In this document: positions 26,814-35,722 of the stretch, piece by piece
Position numbering within the stretch: the first letter of the stretch is position 1
How the letters are laid out: the number at the start of each line of letters is the position of its first letter
DNA from: JAAYDI01 sp052034005
GTDB lineage: Bacteria; Planctomycetota; Planctomycetia; Pirellulales; Pirellulaceae
Assembly (NCBI GenBank): GCA_052034005.1
Contig: JBPOJB010000031.1
Coordinates: forward strand, 1 to 64,000
Direction of reading: 5' to 3'
Length of the DNA stretch: 64,000 bases
Notes under the pieces: model-generated
The model's input: the letters and a program-made list of their open reading frames with translations, nothing else
Told to the model about the DNA's origin: nothing
The model's database searches: none
Program-made: the position numbers and the translations under genes

Positions 26814-26996
26814 TCAGCACTTGCGCGACGGCTTCTTCTTCTTCGCGTCCCGCTTCTTGCTCGGGGCCGCCGCCTTCGTCCGTACGTTCGCGCCGGAGGA
26901 CTTGGCCGGCGTCTTCTTCTCCTGTTTCCTGCCGCCGAACACCCGCTCCCAACCCGCGGCGTATCGTTCGTTCGTGCCTACCCGTGTGATTGACAC
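26814..26996 (-). CDS. Small lysine-rich basic protein
   Basis: A 60-residue protein: a short conserved-looking head (SITRVGTNERYAAGWERVFGG) and a Lys/Ala/Ser tail resembling histone H1 or HC1-type tails. The GTG start at 26996 follows GAGG with 9-nt spacing. The strongly biased composition does not look like random GC-rich DNA. It may bind nucleic acid, but this rests only on charge. It is the lone gene between efpL and ettA; its 3' side faces efpL. Confidence 0.5.
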   Translation of the reverse strand: MSITRVGTNERYAAGWERVFGGRKQEKKTPAKSSGANVRTKAAAPSKKRDAKKKKPSRKC

Positions 26997-27149
26997 TTGT
27001 GAATACCTCGCTTTCTCACCTTCCTCACACCCGGTTCATTCGGCTCCCACGGACGCGCATACTCCGCCGTGAGCAAGTACAAGGTCTAATCCATTCCCCA
27101 CGGTCGGTCAAGGGAACGGGTCGCGGCCCGGCGGCGCGTGGGCGGCGGG

Positions 27150-28829
27150 TTACGACCGCTTGAGCTTCTTGTATCGGAACCGCTGCGGTTCCTGCGCCGC
27201 GATTCCCAGGCGTTGGCGGCGTTGGAGTTCGTAGGTGGCGAAATTGCCTTCGCACCAATGGGCGTAGCCGTCGCCCTCGAAGGCCAGGATGTGCGTCGCG
27301 ATCCGGTCCAGGAACCAGCGGTCGTGGCTGATCACGGCGACGCAGCCCGCGTAGTTGAGGATCGCCTCTTCCAGCGCGCGCAAGGTGTCGACGTCCAGGT
27401 CGTTGGTCGGTTCGTCCAGCAGGAGGACGTTGGACCCGCGTCGCAGCAGTTTCGCCAGGTGGACGCGGTTGCGTTCGCCGCCCGACAGGTCGCCCACCTT
27501 CTTCTCCTGGTCCGGGCCGCGGAAGTTGAATCGCGACACGTAGGCGCGCGCATTGATCTTCTTGCCGCCCATCTCGAGCGTCTCGTGTCCGCCCGAGATC
27601 TCCTGGAAGACGGTGTGGTCGGGCACCAGGGCGTCGCGGTTCTGGTCGACGTAGCCGAGTTCCACGGTCGGCCCGATCCGCAACTGGCCGGAGGTGGGTT
27701 GTTCCTGGCCGGTGATCATGCGAAACAGGGTGGTCTTGCCGGCGCCGTTCGGGCCGATGATCCCCACGATCCCGCCGGCGGGCAAGCGGAACGTCAGGTC
27801 TTCGATCAGCACGGTGTCATCGAAGCGTTTGGTCAGCCCGGTCGCTTCGACGACCAGGTCGCCCAGGTGCTTGCCGGGCGGGATCTGGATCTCGAACTCG
27901 TCGAGGCGTTCTTCGAACCCTTGGGCGGCCAGCTCTTCGTAGGCCTTGAGGCGGGCCTTGCTCTTGGCCTGCCGAGCGCGGGGCGCCATGCGCACCCACT
28001 CCAACTCGCGCTGCAGGGATTTCTGCCGCGCCAACGACGATTTCTCCTCCCGCGCCAGACGCGCCTGCTTCTGCTCCAGCCAGGAGGAATAGTTGCCCTC
28101 CCAGGGAATGCCGCGGCCGCGGTCCAACTCCAGGATCCACTTGGCCACATTGTCCAGGAAGTATCGGTCGTGCGTCACGGCCACGACCGTGCCCGGGTAT
28201 TCGGCCAGGTGATGTTCCAGCCAGTGAACGGCCTCCGCGTCCAGATGGTTCGTGGGCTCGTCGAGCAGCAGCAGGTCCGGTCGTTGCAAGAGCAGTTTGC
28301 AGAGCGCGACACGACGCCGCTCGCCGCCCGAGAGCCGGTCGACCGGCGCGTCGCGCGGCGGCAGGTTCATCACGTCCATCGCAATCTCGATCTCGTGGTC
28401 CAACTCCCACAGGTTCTCTGCGTCGATCCGGTCCTGCAGGCGCGCCATCTCGTCGCACAGCTTCTGCATCGTGCGCTCGTCCAACGGCTCGGCCAGCCGC
28501 GCGCCGATCGCGTGGTAGCGGTCCACCACCGCCCGCCGCGGCGCGATCGCTTCCTGGAGGTTGCCCCACACGTCCAAGCCGTCCGTCAAACGCGGCTCCT
28601 GGGGCAGGTAACCGCGTGAGTAACCGTCGGTCAGCCGCGCCTCGCCGTCGTACTGCTGGTCCTCACCCGCCATGATCCGCAACAACGTGCTCTTGCCGGA
28701 CCCGTTCCGGCCGAGCACGCCGATCTTGGCGCCCGGGTAGAAGGCCAGCCAGATGTCCTTCAACACCTCCTTGCTCCCGTGCTTGCGCGTCAGGTTGGCG
28801 ATGGTGAAAATGTACTGCCTGCTCATCAC
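27150..28829 (-). CDS. ettA: ABC-F ATPase EttA (energy-dependent translational throttle)
   Basis: A 559-residue ABC-F protein with two nucleotide-binding domains and no membrane part. Walker A motifs are GRNGSGKST and GPNGAGKTT. Both signatures (LSGGERRRV, LSGGERNRV) and both Walker B segments (LLLLDEPTNHLD, VLLLDEPTNDLD) are intact. The basic linker (RQKSLQRELEWVRMAPRARQAKSKAR) is the EttA-type P-site interaction motif. EttA binds the ribosomal E site and gates the first peptide bond according to ATP/ADP. Length matches the family (about 555). It starts at 28829 or the next methionine. Confidence 0.93.
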   Translation of the reverse strand: MMSRQYIFTIANLTRKHGSKEVLKDIWLAFYPGAKIGVLGRNGSGKSTLLRIMAGEDQQYDGEARLTDGYSRGYLPQEPRLTDGLDVWGNLQEAIAPRRAVVDRYHAIGARLAEPLDERTMQKLCDEMARLQDRIDAENLWELDHEIEIAMDVMNLPPRDAPVDRLSGGERRRVALCKLLLQRPDLLLLDEPTNHLDAEAVHWLEHHLAEYPGTVVAVTHDRYFLDNVAKWILELDRGRGIPWEGNYSSWLEQKQARLAREEKSSLARQKSLQRELEWVRMAPRARQAKSKARLKAYEELAAQGFEERLDEFEIQIPPGKHLGDLVVEATGLTKRFDDTVLIEDLTFRLPAGGIVGIIGPNGAGKTTLFRMITGQEQPTSGQLRIGPTVELGYVDQNRDALVPDHTVFQEISGGHETLEMGGKKINARAYVSRFNFRGPDQEKKVGDLSGGERNRVHLAKLLRRGSNVLLLDEPTNDLDVDTLRALEEAILNYAGCVAVISHDRWFLDRIATHILAFEGDGYAHWCEGNFATYELQRRQRLGIAAQEPQRFRYKKLKRS

Positions 28830-29499
28830 GCGTACCTGTCAGAATGGGTTATCTGCGGTGCGGTTGCCACTTGGGCCAAGCGTACGACCTTTGACGGCTG
28901 TGCGCTGCGCTCCGAAAAATCTAGTTGCACGGATTGCCATACGCCGATGCGTAATACCGGCAAACTTCCGCGTACTTCACTTGCCAGCCGCTCGCCAACG
29001 ACGGCATCGAGCCTTCCGAAGGCTCGCCCCGCAAGCCGGCGTTGGACTGAGCATCCGCGCACCTCGAGAACTCGGCCGTTCCCCGCGGCTGAGTCCTCAC
29101 CCACCAAAGGTGCCAGGAACCATCTCGCCCAACAGGTTCCTGGCACCTTTCTTCTTTTCATCGCGCCGCCGTGCACGACCAGCTTGACGGGGGTCGGGAA
29201 AGGCCGAATTATAGGCCGTGCGGGACACGGTGGCAAAGTGGCGCACGCGGCCCGGGGTCCGTGCGCTGGAGCGGTTGGCGGCGGGGCCGGCCGACCGACG
29301 GCCGCGCAGCCGGCCTCGGATCAAGCGCCCGATTCCGGCAGCCGGTGCAAACGGAACAACCGGCCGGTTCGGCGCAATCCGTTCCTGGATCAGCCTTTGG
29401 GGCACCTGCCGCGTTGAACGCCCGTCGGCCCGCGACTATGATGAAACGCAATGGCTAAGATGGATCGCGCGCACCTCGAGGAAGGGAACGACGCTCACC
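28830..29499. other. 670-bp divergent intergenic region with a long inverted repeat
   Basis: Lies between ettA (minus) and surE (plus). Its main feature is the 16-bp inverted repeat at 29106-29150. Reading frames of about 100-200 codons cross it on both strands but show no domain, no start signal and run through the repeat. I find no RNA gene. Confidence 0.5.
29106..29150. repeat. Perfect 16-bp inverted repeat (GGTGCCAGGAACC type)
   Basis: AAAGGTGCCAGGAACC (29106-29121) and its exact reverse complement (29135-29150) are separated by 13 bases; a pyrimidine-rich stretch follows. It could be a small mobile palindrome or a terminator, but no gene ends next to it on either strand. The first explanation therefore seems better. 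Confidence 0.7.
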
Positions 29500-30261
29500 G
29501 TGGAGATCCTGCTGACCAACGATGACGGCATCTTCGCGCCGGGACTGGAGGCGCTGGAGCGCCAGCTGTCCCGGCTGGGACATGTAACCGTCGTGGCCCC
29601 GGCCACGGAACAGAGCGGCGTCGGGCACTCCATCACGTTCCTCAGTCCGTTGGTCTGCAAGGAGGTCCATGACAGTCACCGGCGGCGCGGGTGGGCGGTC
29701 GAGGGCAGCCCGGCGGACTGTGTGAAAATCGGCATCCTCAAGTTCTGCCCGCGGCGGCCGGACCTGGTCGTCAGCGGCATGAATGGCGGATTGAACGCGG
29801 GAATCAACGTGCTGTATTCGGGGACCGTGGCGGCCGCCATCGAAGGGGCGTTTTACGGCATCACGAGTGTGGCGGTTTCGTTGGAGTATGATGATCACCC
29901 GCAATACGACAAGGCTGCGGAGATCGCCCGTCAGGTCATTGAACAGATCCTGGCGCGGAAGTGTCCGAGCCCGCAGCTGTACAACTTGAACATCCCCAGG
30001 GCGGCTCTGGAGCGCTCGGTGCCGCTGCGTATCGTGCCCATGAGCATCGTGCGGTACGGCGAACGGTTCATCGAGCGTACGGACCCGAAAGGCCGCACCT
30101 ACTACTGGGCGGCATTCGACTCGGCACCACTCCCGGCCGAGCCGGAAACCGATCTGTCGGCGTTGGAACGCGGGTTTGTCACCTTGACCCCGCTCCAATA
30201 CGACATGACCGACCGAGCGGCCATGCGGGAGATGGAGCATTGGACGTTCAACTGGTGTTGA
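29500..30261 (+). CDS. surE: 5'/3'-nucleotidase SurE
   Basis: A 253-residue metal-dependent phosphatase acting on nucleoside monophosphates. The GTG start at 29500 gives the conserved N-terminus EILLTNDDGIFAPG with metal ligands D8 and D9. VAPATEQSGVGHSIT (about 35-49) and VVSGMNGGLNAGINVLYSGTVAAAIEG carry the remaining active-site residues. Length is typical. A GAGGAAGGG tract lies about 13 nt upstream. The lipoprotein gene follows 17 bp later with its own Shine-Dalgarno, so both are likely on one transcript. Confidence 0.93.
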   Translation: MEILLTNDDGIFAPGLEALERQLSRLGHVTVVAPATEQSGVGHSITFLSPLVCKEVHDSHRRRGWAVEGSPADCVKIGILKFCPRRPDLVVSGMNGGLNAGINVLYSGTVAAAIEGAFYGITSVAVSLEYDDHPQYDKAAEIARQVIEQILARKCPSPQLYNLNIPRAALERSVPLRIVPMSIVRYGERFIERTDPKGRTYYWAAFDSAPLPAEPETDLSALERGFVTLTPLQYDMTDRAAMREMEHWTFNWC

Positions 30262-30278
30262 CCTTAGGAGATGCAGCG

Positions 30279-30821
30279 ATGCGTTGGTTTGTGGGTTGCC
30301 TCATGGGCGGGATCATCCTGATCGCCGGGTGTGTGGACGAGCCGGCGCCGGCTCCAGTCAGCCAAGGGGCGCCCCGGACCCGAACGCTGCCCAAAGCGCC
30401 GGAGCCCCCGCCGCCGCCGACCAGGGGCCCCGAGCCGCCCTATCCGCGGGGCGGCACGCTGCAACTGAACACCGACCCGTTGGGCGGCCCCGCCTATGTC
30501 GCGGACACCACGCAGGTCAAGGCCGAGGCCGGGGTCGGCGTCCACGGAAGCCGCCTGGAGGATCCGCGCCTGGTTCAGACGATCGTCACGCCCGCCCTGG
30601 CGTTTTTCCGCGTCCAGGAACGGATTCAGTTCGAAGCCCAAGTGCCGCACGCGCTGCAGTTGTTCGAGGCGGAACACGGCCGGAAACCCAAGACCCACGA
30701 AGAGTTCATGGAGAAGATCATTCAGGCGAACCGGATCAACTTGCCGGAACTGCCGCCCGGCCACCGGTACCTGTACGATCCCCAAGCAGGTGAACTGATG
30801 GTCGAGAAACCGCAGGGCTAG
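30279..30821 (+). CDS. Conserved planctomycete lipoprotein
   Basis: A 180-residue protein with a lipobox (hydrophobic IILIAG-C, cysteine at about 18), so it is probably lipid-anchored. A Pro-rich linker precedes a conserved region (EAGVGVHGSRLEDPRL and a helix IVTPALAFFRVQERIQFEAQVPHALQLFEAEHGRKPKTHEEFM). That region ends with the substrate-free pattern LPELPPGHRYLYDPQAGELMVE, resembling the pilin-like C-terminal fragments often seen in planctomycetes. TAGGAG is 8 nt before the start. The function is unknown. Confidence 0.72.
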   Translation: MRWFVGCLMGGIILIAGCVDEPAPAPVSQGAPRTRTLPKAPEPPPPPTRGPEPPYPRGGTLQLNTDPLGGPAYVADTTQVKAEAGVGVHGSRLEDPRLVQTIVTPALAFFRVQERIQFEAQVPHALQLFEAEHGRKPKTHEEFMEKIIQANRINLPELPPGHRYLYDPQAGELMVEKPQG

Positions 30822-31030
30822 ATGAGAAAGCGGCCTGGGCGGTGTGAGATGCGAAGATGTCCCCCGGGGCGCACCGGGGGTTAGGAGAACCGGCCGCGGA
30901 AGCCCGCACAGCCGGCAGGACGGGCAGACAGGAGTGCAGGAGCAGTTTACGAAACACACGGGGGTGAGGTCGCTACGGTAGGTTGTTTACCCCTTACGTT
31001 CGTCGGGATATCCATCGAAGCGCCCTCCCC

Positions 31031-31558
31031 ATGAACAGACTCGTCGCACGATTCGGGATGTCGGCCCTGGCTCTGGCGTTCTGCGCCGCGTGCTGCGGTG
31101 CGGACTGGATCACGGCCCCGTCGTATTACACGCACGATCCACAAACGGGCCAACGCGTCGATCAGTACACGCCGATCGGCCCGTTCTATACGTTCGCCCG
31201 AACGGACTACCTGCAGAGCGGATACCGACACACGCGCAGCAGCATCCAGGCCGGGACCAGCGTCGACCACATGCATATTGTGGAGGAATGGGGGCGCCCC
31301 GTGCGGCCGTATGGCGAGTGGCGATTCCCGTACCGACCCTACTCGGTGCCCTACGGGCTGTGGGGGCCTCCGTTTGCCGGCCTTCAGTACCCGTATCCCT
31401 GGTACTACGGCCGGCCCGGTCCCGGGCCCGCCCCCGGCGCGCTGGGCGACGTGGATCCGTATGGTCGCCAGTCGCCGCCACCCTACGCGGATGACCTGTA
31501 CCCGCCGTTCCACTCGGGCCGCGGCGAGCGCGGCCCGCGGGGAGGCGGCCACGAATGA
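31031..31558 (+). CDS. Exported Tyr/Pro-rich protein
   Basis: A 175-residue protein with a signal peptide (residues about 1-25, ending CCGA). The mature part begins DWITAPSYYTHDPQTGQRVDQY and contains VEEWGRPVRPYGEWRFPYRPYSVPYGLWGPP, a Tyr/Pro/Trp/Arg-rich sequence I associate with planctomycete exported proteins. The C-terminus is Gly/Pro-rich. No enzyme motif is seen. It may be a cell-envelope component; this is inference from composition. Confidence 0.65.
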   Translation: MNRLVARFGMSALALAFCAACCGADWITAPSYYTHDPQTGQRVDQYTPIGPFYTFARTDYLQSGYRHTRSSIQAGTSVDHMHIVEEWGRPVRPYGEWRFPYRPYSVPYGLWGPPFAGLQYPYPWYYGRPGPGPAPGALGDVDPYGRQSPPPYADDLYPPFHSGRGERGPRGGGHE

Positions 31559-31624
31559 ACGTGGCATGATGCGCGGCGGCTCGACGGGCGCCCACGGCCG
31601 GTGGGCGGGCCGCCTGTTCCGCGT

Positions 31625-32176
31625 TTAGCGCGGGACGCGTCTGCGCATGCCGGTGGCGAAATCGGTGTACCAGTAGTCCGCCACCTTCCACTGGCCGTGC
31701 TCCTTGCGCATTGTGAGCTCGACAAAAACGGCCGCGCGCTCCTTGATGAGCGTGGGGAGCTGCTTGACATCGACCACGACATTGAAGCTGACGTTGGCCG
31801 CGGGCGGGTCGGCCGCAGGATCCACGACGCACTGGAAGTTGCGTTTGATGCTGACGCGTTCGAACTCCCACCGCGGGAACTCCCGTTTAGCCAGCGCCAG
31901 CGTCTCGGGCGCGCCGGAATAGACATAGGAGTAGACCTTCTCCCGGTCGTTCCGTTCCACGTCGCGGCCGATCTGCCGCACCGTGGCCTCGATCGCTTCC
32001 GGTTCAGTGACCACCAGGCGCTCGAGCAGCAGCAGGCCGGCGGTCAGGGCGGCGATGCCGATCGTGGCGTGCAGGAGCGACCGGTAGCCGGTCTGCATCC
32101 AGGCGAATCCCACGAACGCCAGGGTGACGCCGCCGAGGATCAGGATATACAGCGGTTCTTCGACGATCCACGTCAT
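31625..32176 (-). CDS. Membrane protein with NTF2-like C-terminal domain
   Basis: A 183-residue protein with two transmembrane helices (about 5-25 and 32-52). A soluble domain follows, of the form found in NTF2-like/DUF4440-type proteins: IEATVRQIGRDVERNDREKVYSYV, central strands, and WKVADYWYTDF at the end. It begins 60 bp after the eno stop on the same strand only in map order; transcription runs right to left, so eno is upstream. Co-transcription is plausible. The start could be a TTG 18 nt earlier. The function is unknown. Confidence 0.65.
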   Translation of the reverse strand: MTWIVEEPLYILILGGVTLAFVGFAWMQTGYRSLLHATIGIAALTAGLLLLERLVVTEPEAIEATVRQIGRDVERNDREKVYSYVYSGAPETLALAKREFPRWEFERVSIKRNFQCVVDPAADPPAANVSFNVVVDVKQLPTLIKERAAVFVELTMRKEHGQWKVADYWYTDFATGMRRRVPR

Positions 32177-32236
32177 AGGCCACCCGACTCCCAAGATCTG
32201 TTGGTCTGCGGCCCGCGCGCCGGTCGCGTTTCAGGA

Positions 32237-33517
32237 TCAGCGCTTGCGGCGGAACAGCTTGCCGCCGTACTGGGCGGCGTCGCCCAACTCCTCTTCGATC
32301 CGCAGCAACTGATTGTACTTCGCCATCCGGTCGGTGCGAGAGGCGGAGCCGGTCTTGATTTGGCCGGTGCTCAGCGCGACGGCGAGGTCCGCGATCGTGG
32401 CGTCTTCCGTTTCTCCGCTGCGGTGGCTGGTGATCGTGGTGTAGTTGTTGCGCTGCGCCAGCCGGATCGCCTGGATGGTCTCGGTGATCGACCCGATCTG
32501 GTTCACTTTGATGAGGATGCTGTTGGCGATCCCCTGGTCGATGCCTCGCTGCAGGCGCTCGGTATTGGTCACGAACAGGTCGTCCCCCACGATCTGGACG
32601 CGGTCGCCGAGGGTCTCGGTGAGCAGTCGCCAGCCATCCCAGTCGTCTTCGGCGCACCCGTCTTCGATCGAGACGATCGGGTACTGGTCGACCCAGCTCT
32701 TGAGCAGCTCCGTCATCGCGGCGGAGTCGAGCGCCTTGCCGTCGATAGCGTAGGTCTTTTTCTTTTCGTCGTAGAACGACGAGGCGGCCACATCCAGCGC
32801 GATGAACGTCTGCGCGCCGGCCTGGTAGCCCGACTTGTCGATCGCCTCCATGATCAAGTCGAGGGCTTCCGCGTTGCTGCCCAGGTTCGGGGCGAATCCC
32901 CCCTCGTCGCCGACCGACGTGCTGAGCTTCTTGGACTGGAGCACCTTCTTGAGGCTGTGGAACACTTCGACGCCGCAGCGGAGTGCGTCGGAGAAGGTGT
33001 CGAATCCCAGCGGCATGACCATGAACTCCTGCACGTCGACCGAGTTGTCCGCGTGCTGTCCGCCGTTGACGATGTTCATCATCGGCGCGGGCAGCAGGGT
33101 GGCGCCGACGCCGCCCAGGTACCGGTACAGGGGCTGGTCGGTGTACTGGGCCGCGGCCTTGGCCACGGCCATGGACGCGCCGAGGATCGCGTTGGCGCCC
33201 AGTTCCTTCTTGTTGGGCGTATCGTCCAGCTCGATCATGGCCTTGTCGACGCTGGCCTGATCCAACGCGTCCATGCCCAGCAGGCACTGGGCGATTCGCG
33301 TGTTCACGTTTTCGACGGCTTTGAGCACGCCCTTGCCGAGGTAGACGGCCTGGTCCCCGTCGCGCAGCTCCCAGGCCTCGTGCACGCCCGTGCTCGCCCC
33401 GCTCGGCACCGCCGCCCGCCCGGACGAGCCGTCGGTGAGAGTGACATCCACTTCGACAGTCGGGTTGCCGCGGCTGTCGAGAATTTGGCGACCGTGTACG
33501 GAAGAGATGATGCTCAT
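32237..33517 (-). CDS. eno: Enolase
   Basis: A 426-residue glycolytic enzyme that interconverts 2-phosphoglycerate and phosphoenolpyruvate. Conserved features are SRGNPTVEVDV near residue 15, GASTG at about 40, NKKELGANAILG, MMNIVNGGQHADN, and the catalytic SIEDGCAEDDWDGW. ILIKVNQIG carries the catalytic lysine, and the signature SHRSGETEDATIADLAV is intact. The methionine at 33517 is chosen over a codon 60 nt upstream because the family starts with this strand. Confidence 0.97.
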   Translation of the reverse strand: MSIISSVHGRQILDSRGNPTVEVDVTLTDGSSGRAAVPSGASTGVHEAWELRDGDQAVYLGKGVLKAVENVNTRIAQCLLGMDALDQASVDKAMIELDDTPNKKELGANAILGASMAVAKAAAQYTDQPLYRYLGGVGATLLPAPMMNIVNGGQHADNSVDVQEFMVMPLGFDTFSDALRCGVEVFHSLKKVLQSKKLSTSVGDEGGFAPNLGSNAEALDLIMEAIDKSGYQAGAQTFIALDVAASSFYDEKKKTYAIDGKALDSAAMTELLKSWVDQYPIVSIEDGCAEDDWDGWRLLTETLGDRVQIVGDDLFVTNTERLQRGIDQGIANSILIKVNQIGSITETIQAIRLAQRNNYTTITSHRSGETEDATIADLAVALSTGQIKTGSASRTDRMAKYNQLLRIEEELGDAAQYGGKLFRRKR

Positions 33518-33749
33518 TGCGCGATTCCTGTCTGCACGAAGGGACACCCGGATGACCAGATCGACGTACGGTCCCACATTCTGCCCGATTCGCCGCCGGG
33601 TGGCTAGGTGGCTGGTTGCCCTCCACCAGCTCGAACTCTACACTCGCCGCTGAGCCATGCTCGGCGGGGACGCCGTAGCGCGCGACGGCCGGCCGGGTCC
33701 GCGGCGCTTCGCGGCCGGTCCGCCCGCGGGCTCTCGGGAGGTGCGGAGC

Positions 33750-34361
33750 ATGTTTACGGGATTGGTGGAACTGCGGGCGGTCGTCGAGCAGTTGATACCC
33801 GCGCCGCCGGGTGTCCGGTTGGTGATCCGGGCGCCGTCGTTGGTCGACCAGTTGCAGGTAGGTGCGAGCATTGCGGTCAACGGCTGCTGCCTGACCGTCG
33901 TGGACGTGCAGGCGGAGACATTCGGGTTTGACGCGGGCGCGGAGACGCTCAGCCGCACGAATCTCGGCCGACTCGCCGCCGGCAGCTATGTGAATCTCGA
34001 GCGCTCGCTCCGGCTCGGGGATCGGTTGGGAGGGCATTTCGTGACCGGTCACATCGACGGCGTCGGGTATCTGGAGCGGCGCATCGATGACCAGGACTGG
34101 TCGACGTTCTGGTTCCGCACGCCCGAGGGCCTGTCGCGCCAGATGGCCAGCAAAGGGTCGGTCGCGGTCGACGGCGTGAGTCTGACGCTGGTGGATGTCG
34201 AGCAGGATCGGTTCAGCGTGGCGTTGATCCCGCACACGCTGCAGGTCACGACGCTCGGGCCGCTGGAGGTTGGGGATCCGGTGAACCTGGAAACCGACGT
34301 GCTGGCCAAGTACGTGGAGCAGCAGCTGCGCGGCGGCGACCTGCGCTGGGAACTGCTATGA
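33750..34361 (+). CDS. ribE: Riboflavin synthase alpha chain
   Basis: A 203-residue protein of two lumazine-binding barrels that dismutates 6,7-dimethyl-8-ribityllumazine to riboflavin. The canonical start MFTGLVE and the NGCCLTV strand define barrel 1. GGHFVTGHIDG and VDGVSLTLVDV define barrel 2. GGGAGG-type purines lie before the start. No other rib gene is nearby. Its stop overlaps the rsmA start (ATGA), which implies coupled translation of two functionally unrelated proteins. Confidence 0.95.
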   Translation: MFTGLVELRAVVEQLIPAPPGVRLVIRAPSLVDQLQVGASIAVNGCCLTVVDVQAETFGFDAGAETLSRTNLGRLAAGSYVNLERSLRLGDRLGGHFVTGHIDGVGYLERRIDDQDWSTFWFRTPEGLSRQMASKGSVAVDGVSLTLVDVEQDRFSVALIPHTLQVTTLGPLEVGDPVNLETDVLAKYVEQQLRGGDLRWELL

Positions 34362-35287
34362 CCAATCGGCAAACCGTCTCCTTTCTGCTCCGGCGGTTCC
34401 AAGAGGCGGGCATCCGGCCCGACACGCGGCACGGACAGAATTTCCTGATCGACCTGAACCTGGTGCAAGTGCTGGTGGACGCGGCGGAGCTCGACCAGCG
34501 GGACGTGGTGCTGGAGGTCGGCACGGGCACGGGGTCCTTGACGGCCCAGCTGGCCCAACGGGCGGGCGCGGTGGTGAGCGTGGAGATCAGCGCCGAACTG
34601 CATCAGCTCGCTCAGGAGGAGCTGGTCGGTTATGGCAACGTGTCGTTGCTCCGCGGCGACGCGCTGAAGAACAAGAACCGCTTTCAGCCGGCCCTGTTGG
34701 CCGCCGTGGCCCAGGCCCTCTCGGGCGACCCCGCCCGCCGCCTCAAACTGGTGGCGAACTTGCCTTACAACATCGCCACGCCCGTGATCTCCAACCTGCT
34801 CGCGACGGACTTTCGCCCCCACCTGATGGCGGTGACCATCCAGAACGAGCTGGCCGACCGCATCGCGGCCCGGCCCGGCACGAAGGACTACAGCGCGCTG
34901 AGCGTGTGGGTCCAGAGCCAGTGTGAGGTGGAAGTGCTCCGCGTGCTGCCGCCGACCGTCTTCTGGCCGCGTCCGAAAGTCCATTCGGCCATCATCCGCA
35001 TTGTGCCCCAGCCGAACCGGGCGGCACGGATTGCCCAACCGGAGTTCTTCCACGCGTTCGTGCGGAGCCTTTTCCTGCACCGTCGTAAGTTCCTGCGCAG
35101 CGGGCTGATCAACACCTGCAAAGGGCAGCTGGACAAGCGGGCGATCGACGCGGTTCTGGCTCAACAGGCGCTCGGTCCCACCGCGCGGGCCGAAGAACTG
35201 ACGGTCGAACAACTGCTGGATCTGAGCGAGGCGGTGCGGCGCATGTGTATTCCCGCGCCCGATTGTGGTACCATGGAACACGGTTAG
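34358..35287 (+). CDS. rsmA: 16S rRNA dimethyladenosine transferase
   Basis: A 309-residue SAM-dependent methyltransferase that dimethylates two adjacent adenines near the 3' end of 16S rRNA during 30S maturation. DTRHGQNFLID is the KsgA N-terminal motif. EVGTGTGSLTAQL is motif I, and VANLPYNIATPVI is motif IV with the NLPYN catalytic core. The C-terminal helical domain includes RRKFLRSGL. Overlaps the riboflavin synthase gene by 4 nt. Confidence 0.95.
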   Translation: MTNRQTVSFLLRRFQEAGIRPDTRHGQNFLIDLNLVQVLVDAAELDQRDVVLEVGTGTGSLTAQLAQRAGAVVSVEISAELHQLAQEELVGYGNVSLLRGDALKNKNRFQPALLAAVAQALSGDPARRLKLVANLPYNIATPVISNLLATDFRPHLMAVTIQNELADRIAARPGTKDYSALSVWVQSQCEVEVLRVLPPTVFWPRPKVHSAIIRIVPQPNRAARIAQPEFFHAFVRSLFLHRRKFLRSGLINTCKGQLDKRAIDAVLAQQALGPTARAEELTVEQLLDLSEAVRRMCIPAPDCGTMEHG

Positions 35288-35367
35288 GGGCCTCCTGGGG
35301 GGGCCTGCGGGTTGAAGGACCCGGCCGTGACGAGCCAGGCGCGCGATGGGAATGCGAGAGAGCGGCC

Positions 35368-35595
35368 ATGAAATTCATCGAGATGACAGGCAAATCGCTG
35401 GCCCTTATCGTGAAGGATGACGAATTGCACGTGCGGGACTTGCCGGCGGCGGGCGTGCGGGATGATACAGTGGTCCGTGTCAACCAGCATGGCGATGTGG
35501 AAGTCCGGTTGCGCGACGGATGGGACGTGATCGGCGGCCTGTTGGGCAACTTCGAAGAGCGCGTGCGCAAGGAGACGGGGCTCGACTGGGCCTGA
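35368..35595 (+). CDS. Small conserved protein upstream of tRNA-Sec
   Basis: A 75-residue protein (MKFIEMTGKSLALIVKDDEL; ends WDVIGGLLGNFEERVRKETGLDWA) with no signal peptide. The start at 35368 matches the conserved beginning I recall from planctomycete genomes, and the purine-rich gagagagcgg lies just upstream. Predicted beta-rich; no known role. It ends 27 bp before the tRNA-Sec gene. Confidence 0.68.
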   Translation: MKFIEMTGKSLALIVKDDELHVRDLPAAGVRDDTVVRVNQHGDVEVRLRDGWDVIGGLLGNFEERVRKETGLDWA

Positions 35596-35622
35596 TGCGA
35601 CGTGGGGTTGCGGGCCTTTTTC

Positions 35623-35722
35623 GGAAGTGCGTGCCTGGCTGGTGCCGGCCGCGGTCTTCAAAATCGTCGAGCCGTCCGCAAGGCGGGCGGCTGGTGGGTT
35701 CGATTCCCATGCACTTCCGCCA
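35623..35722 (+). tRNA. selC: tRNA-Sec (anticodon UCA)
   Basis: A 100-nt tRNA including an encoded CCA. The acceptor stem has the 8 bp typical of bacterial tRNA-Sec (GGAAGTGC/GCACTTCC), and the discriminator is G followed by CCA. The D arm is short. The anticodon loop CTTCAAA carries TCA at 35658-35660. A long variable arm pairs GCCGTCCGC with GCGGGCGGC (9 bp, one G-T). The T arm is GTGGG-TTCGATT-CCCAT. The 8+5 geometry and UCA anticodon exclude serine tRNA. It serves the selA/selB system at 20050-23394. Confidence 0.96.

Noticed and set aside
28779..29417. CTDCH heme-like motif in a frame upstream of surE
   Set aside because: A single CxxCH in a 212-codon frame without start signal that runs through the 16-bp inverted repeat; no other cytochrome feature.
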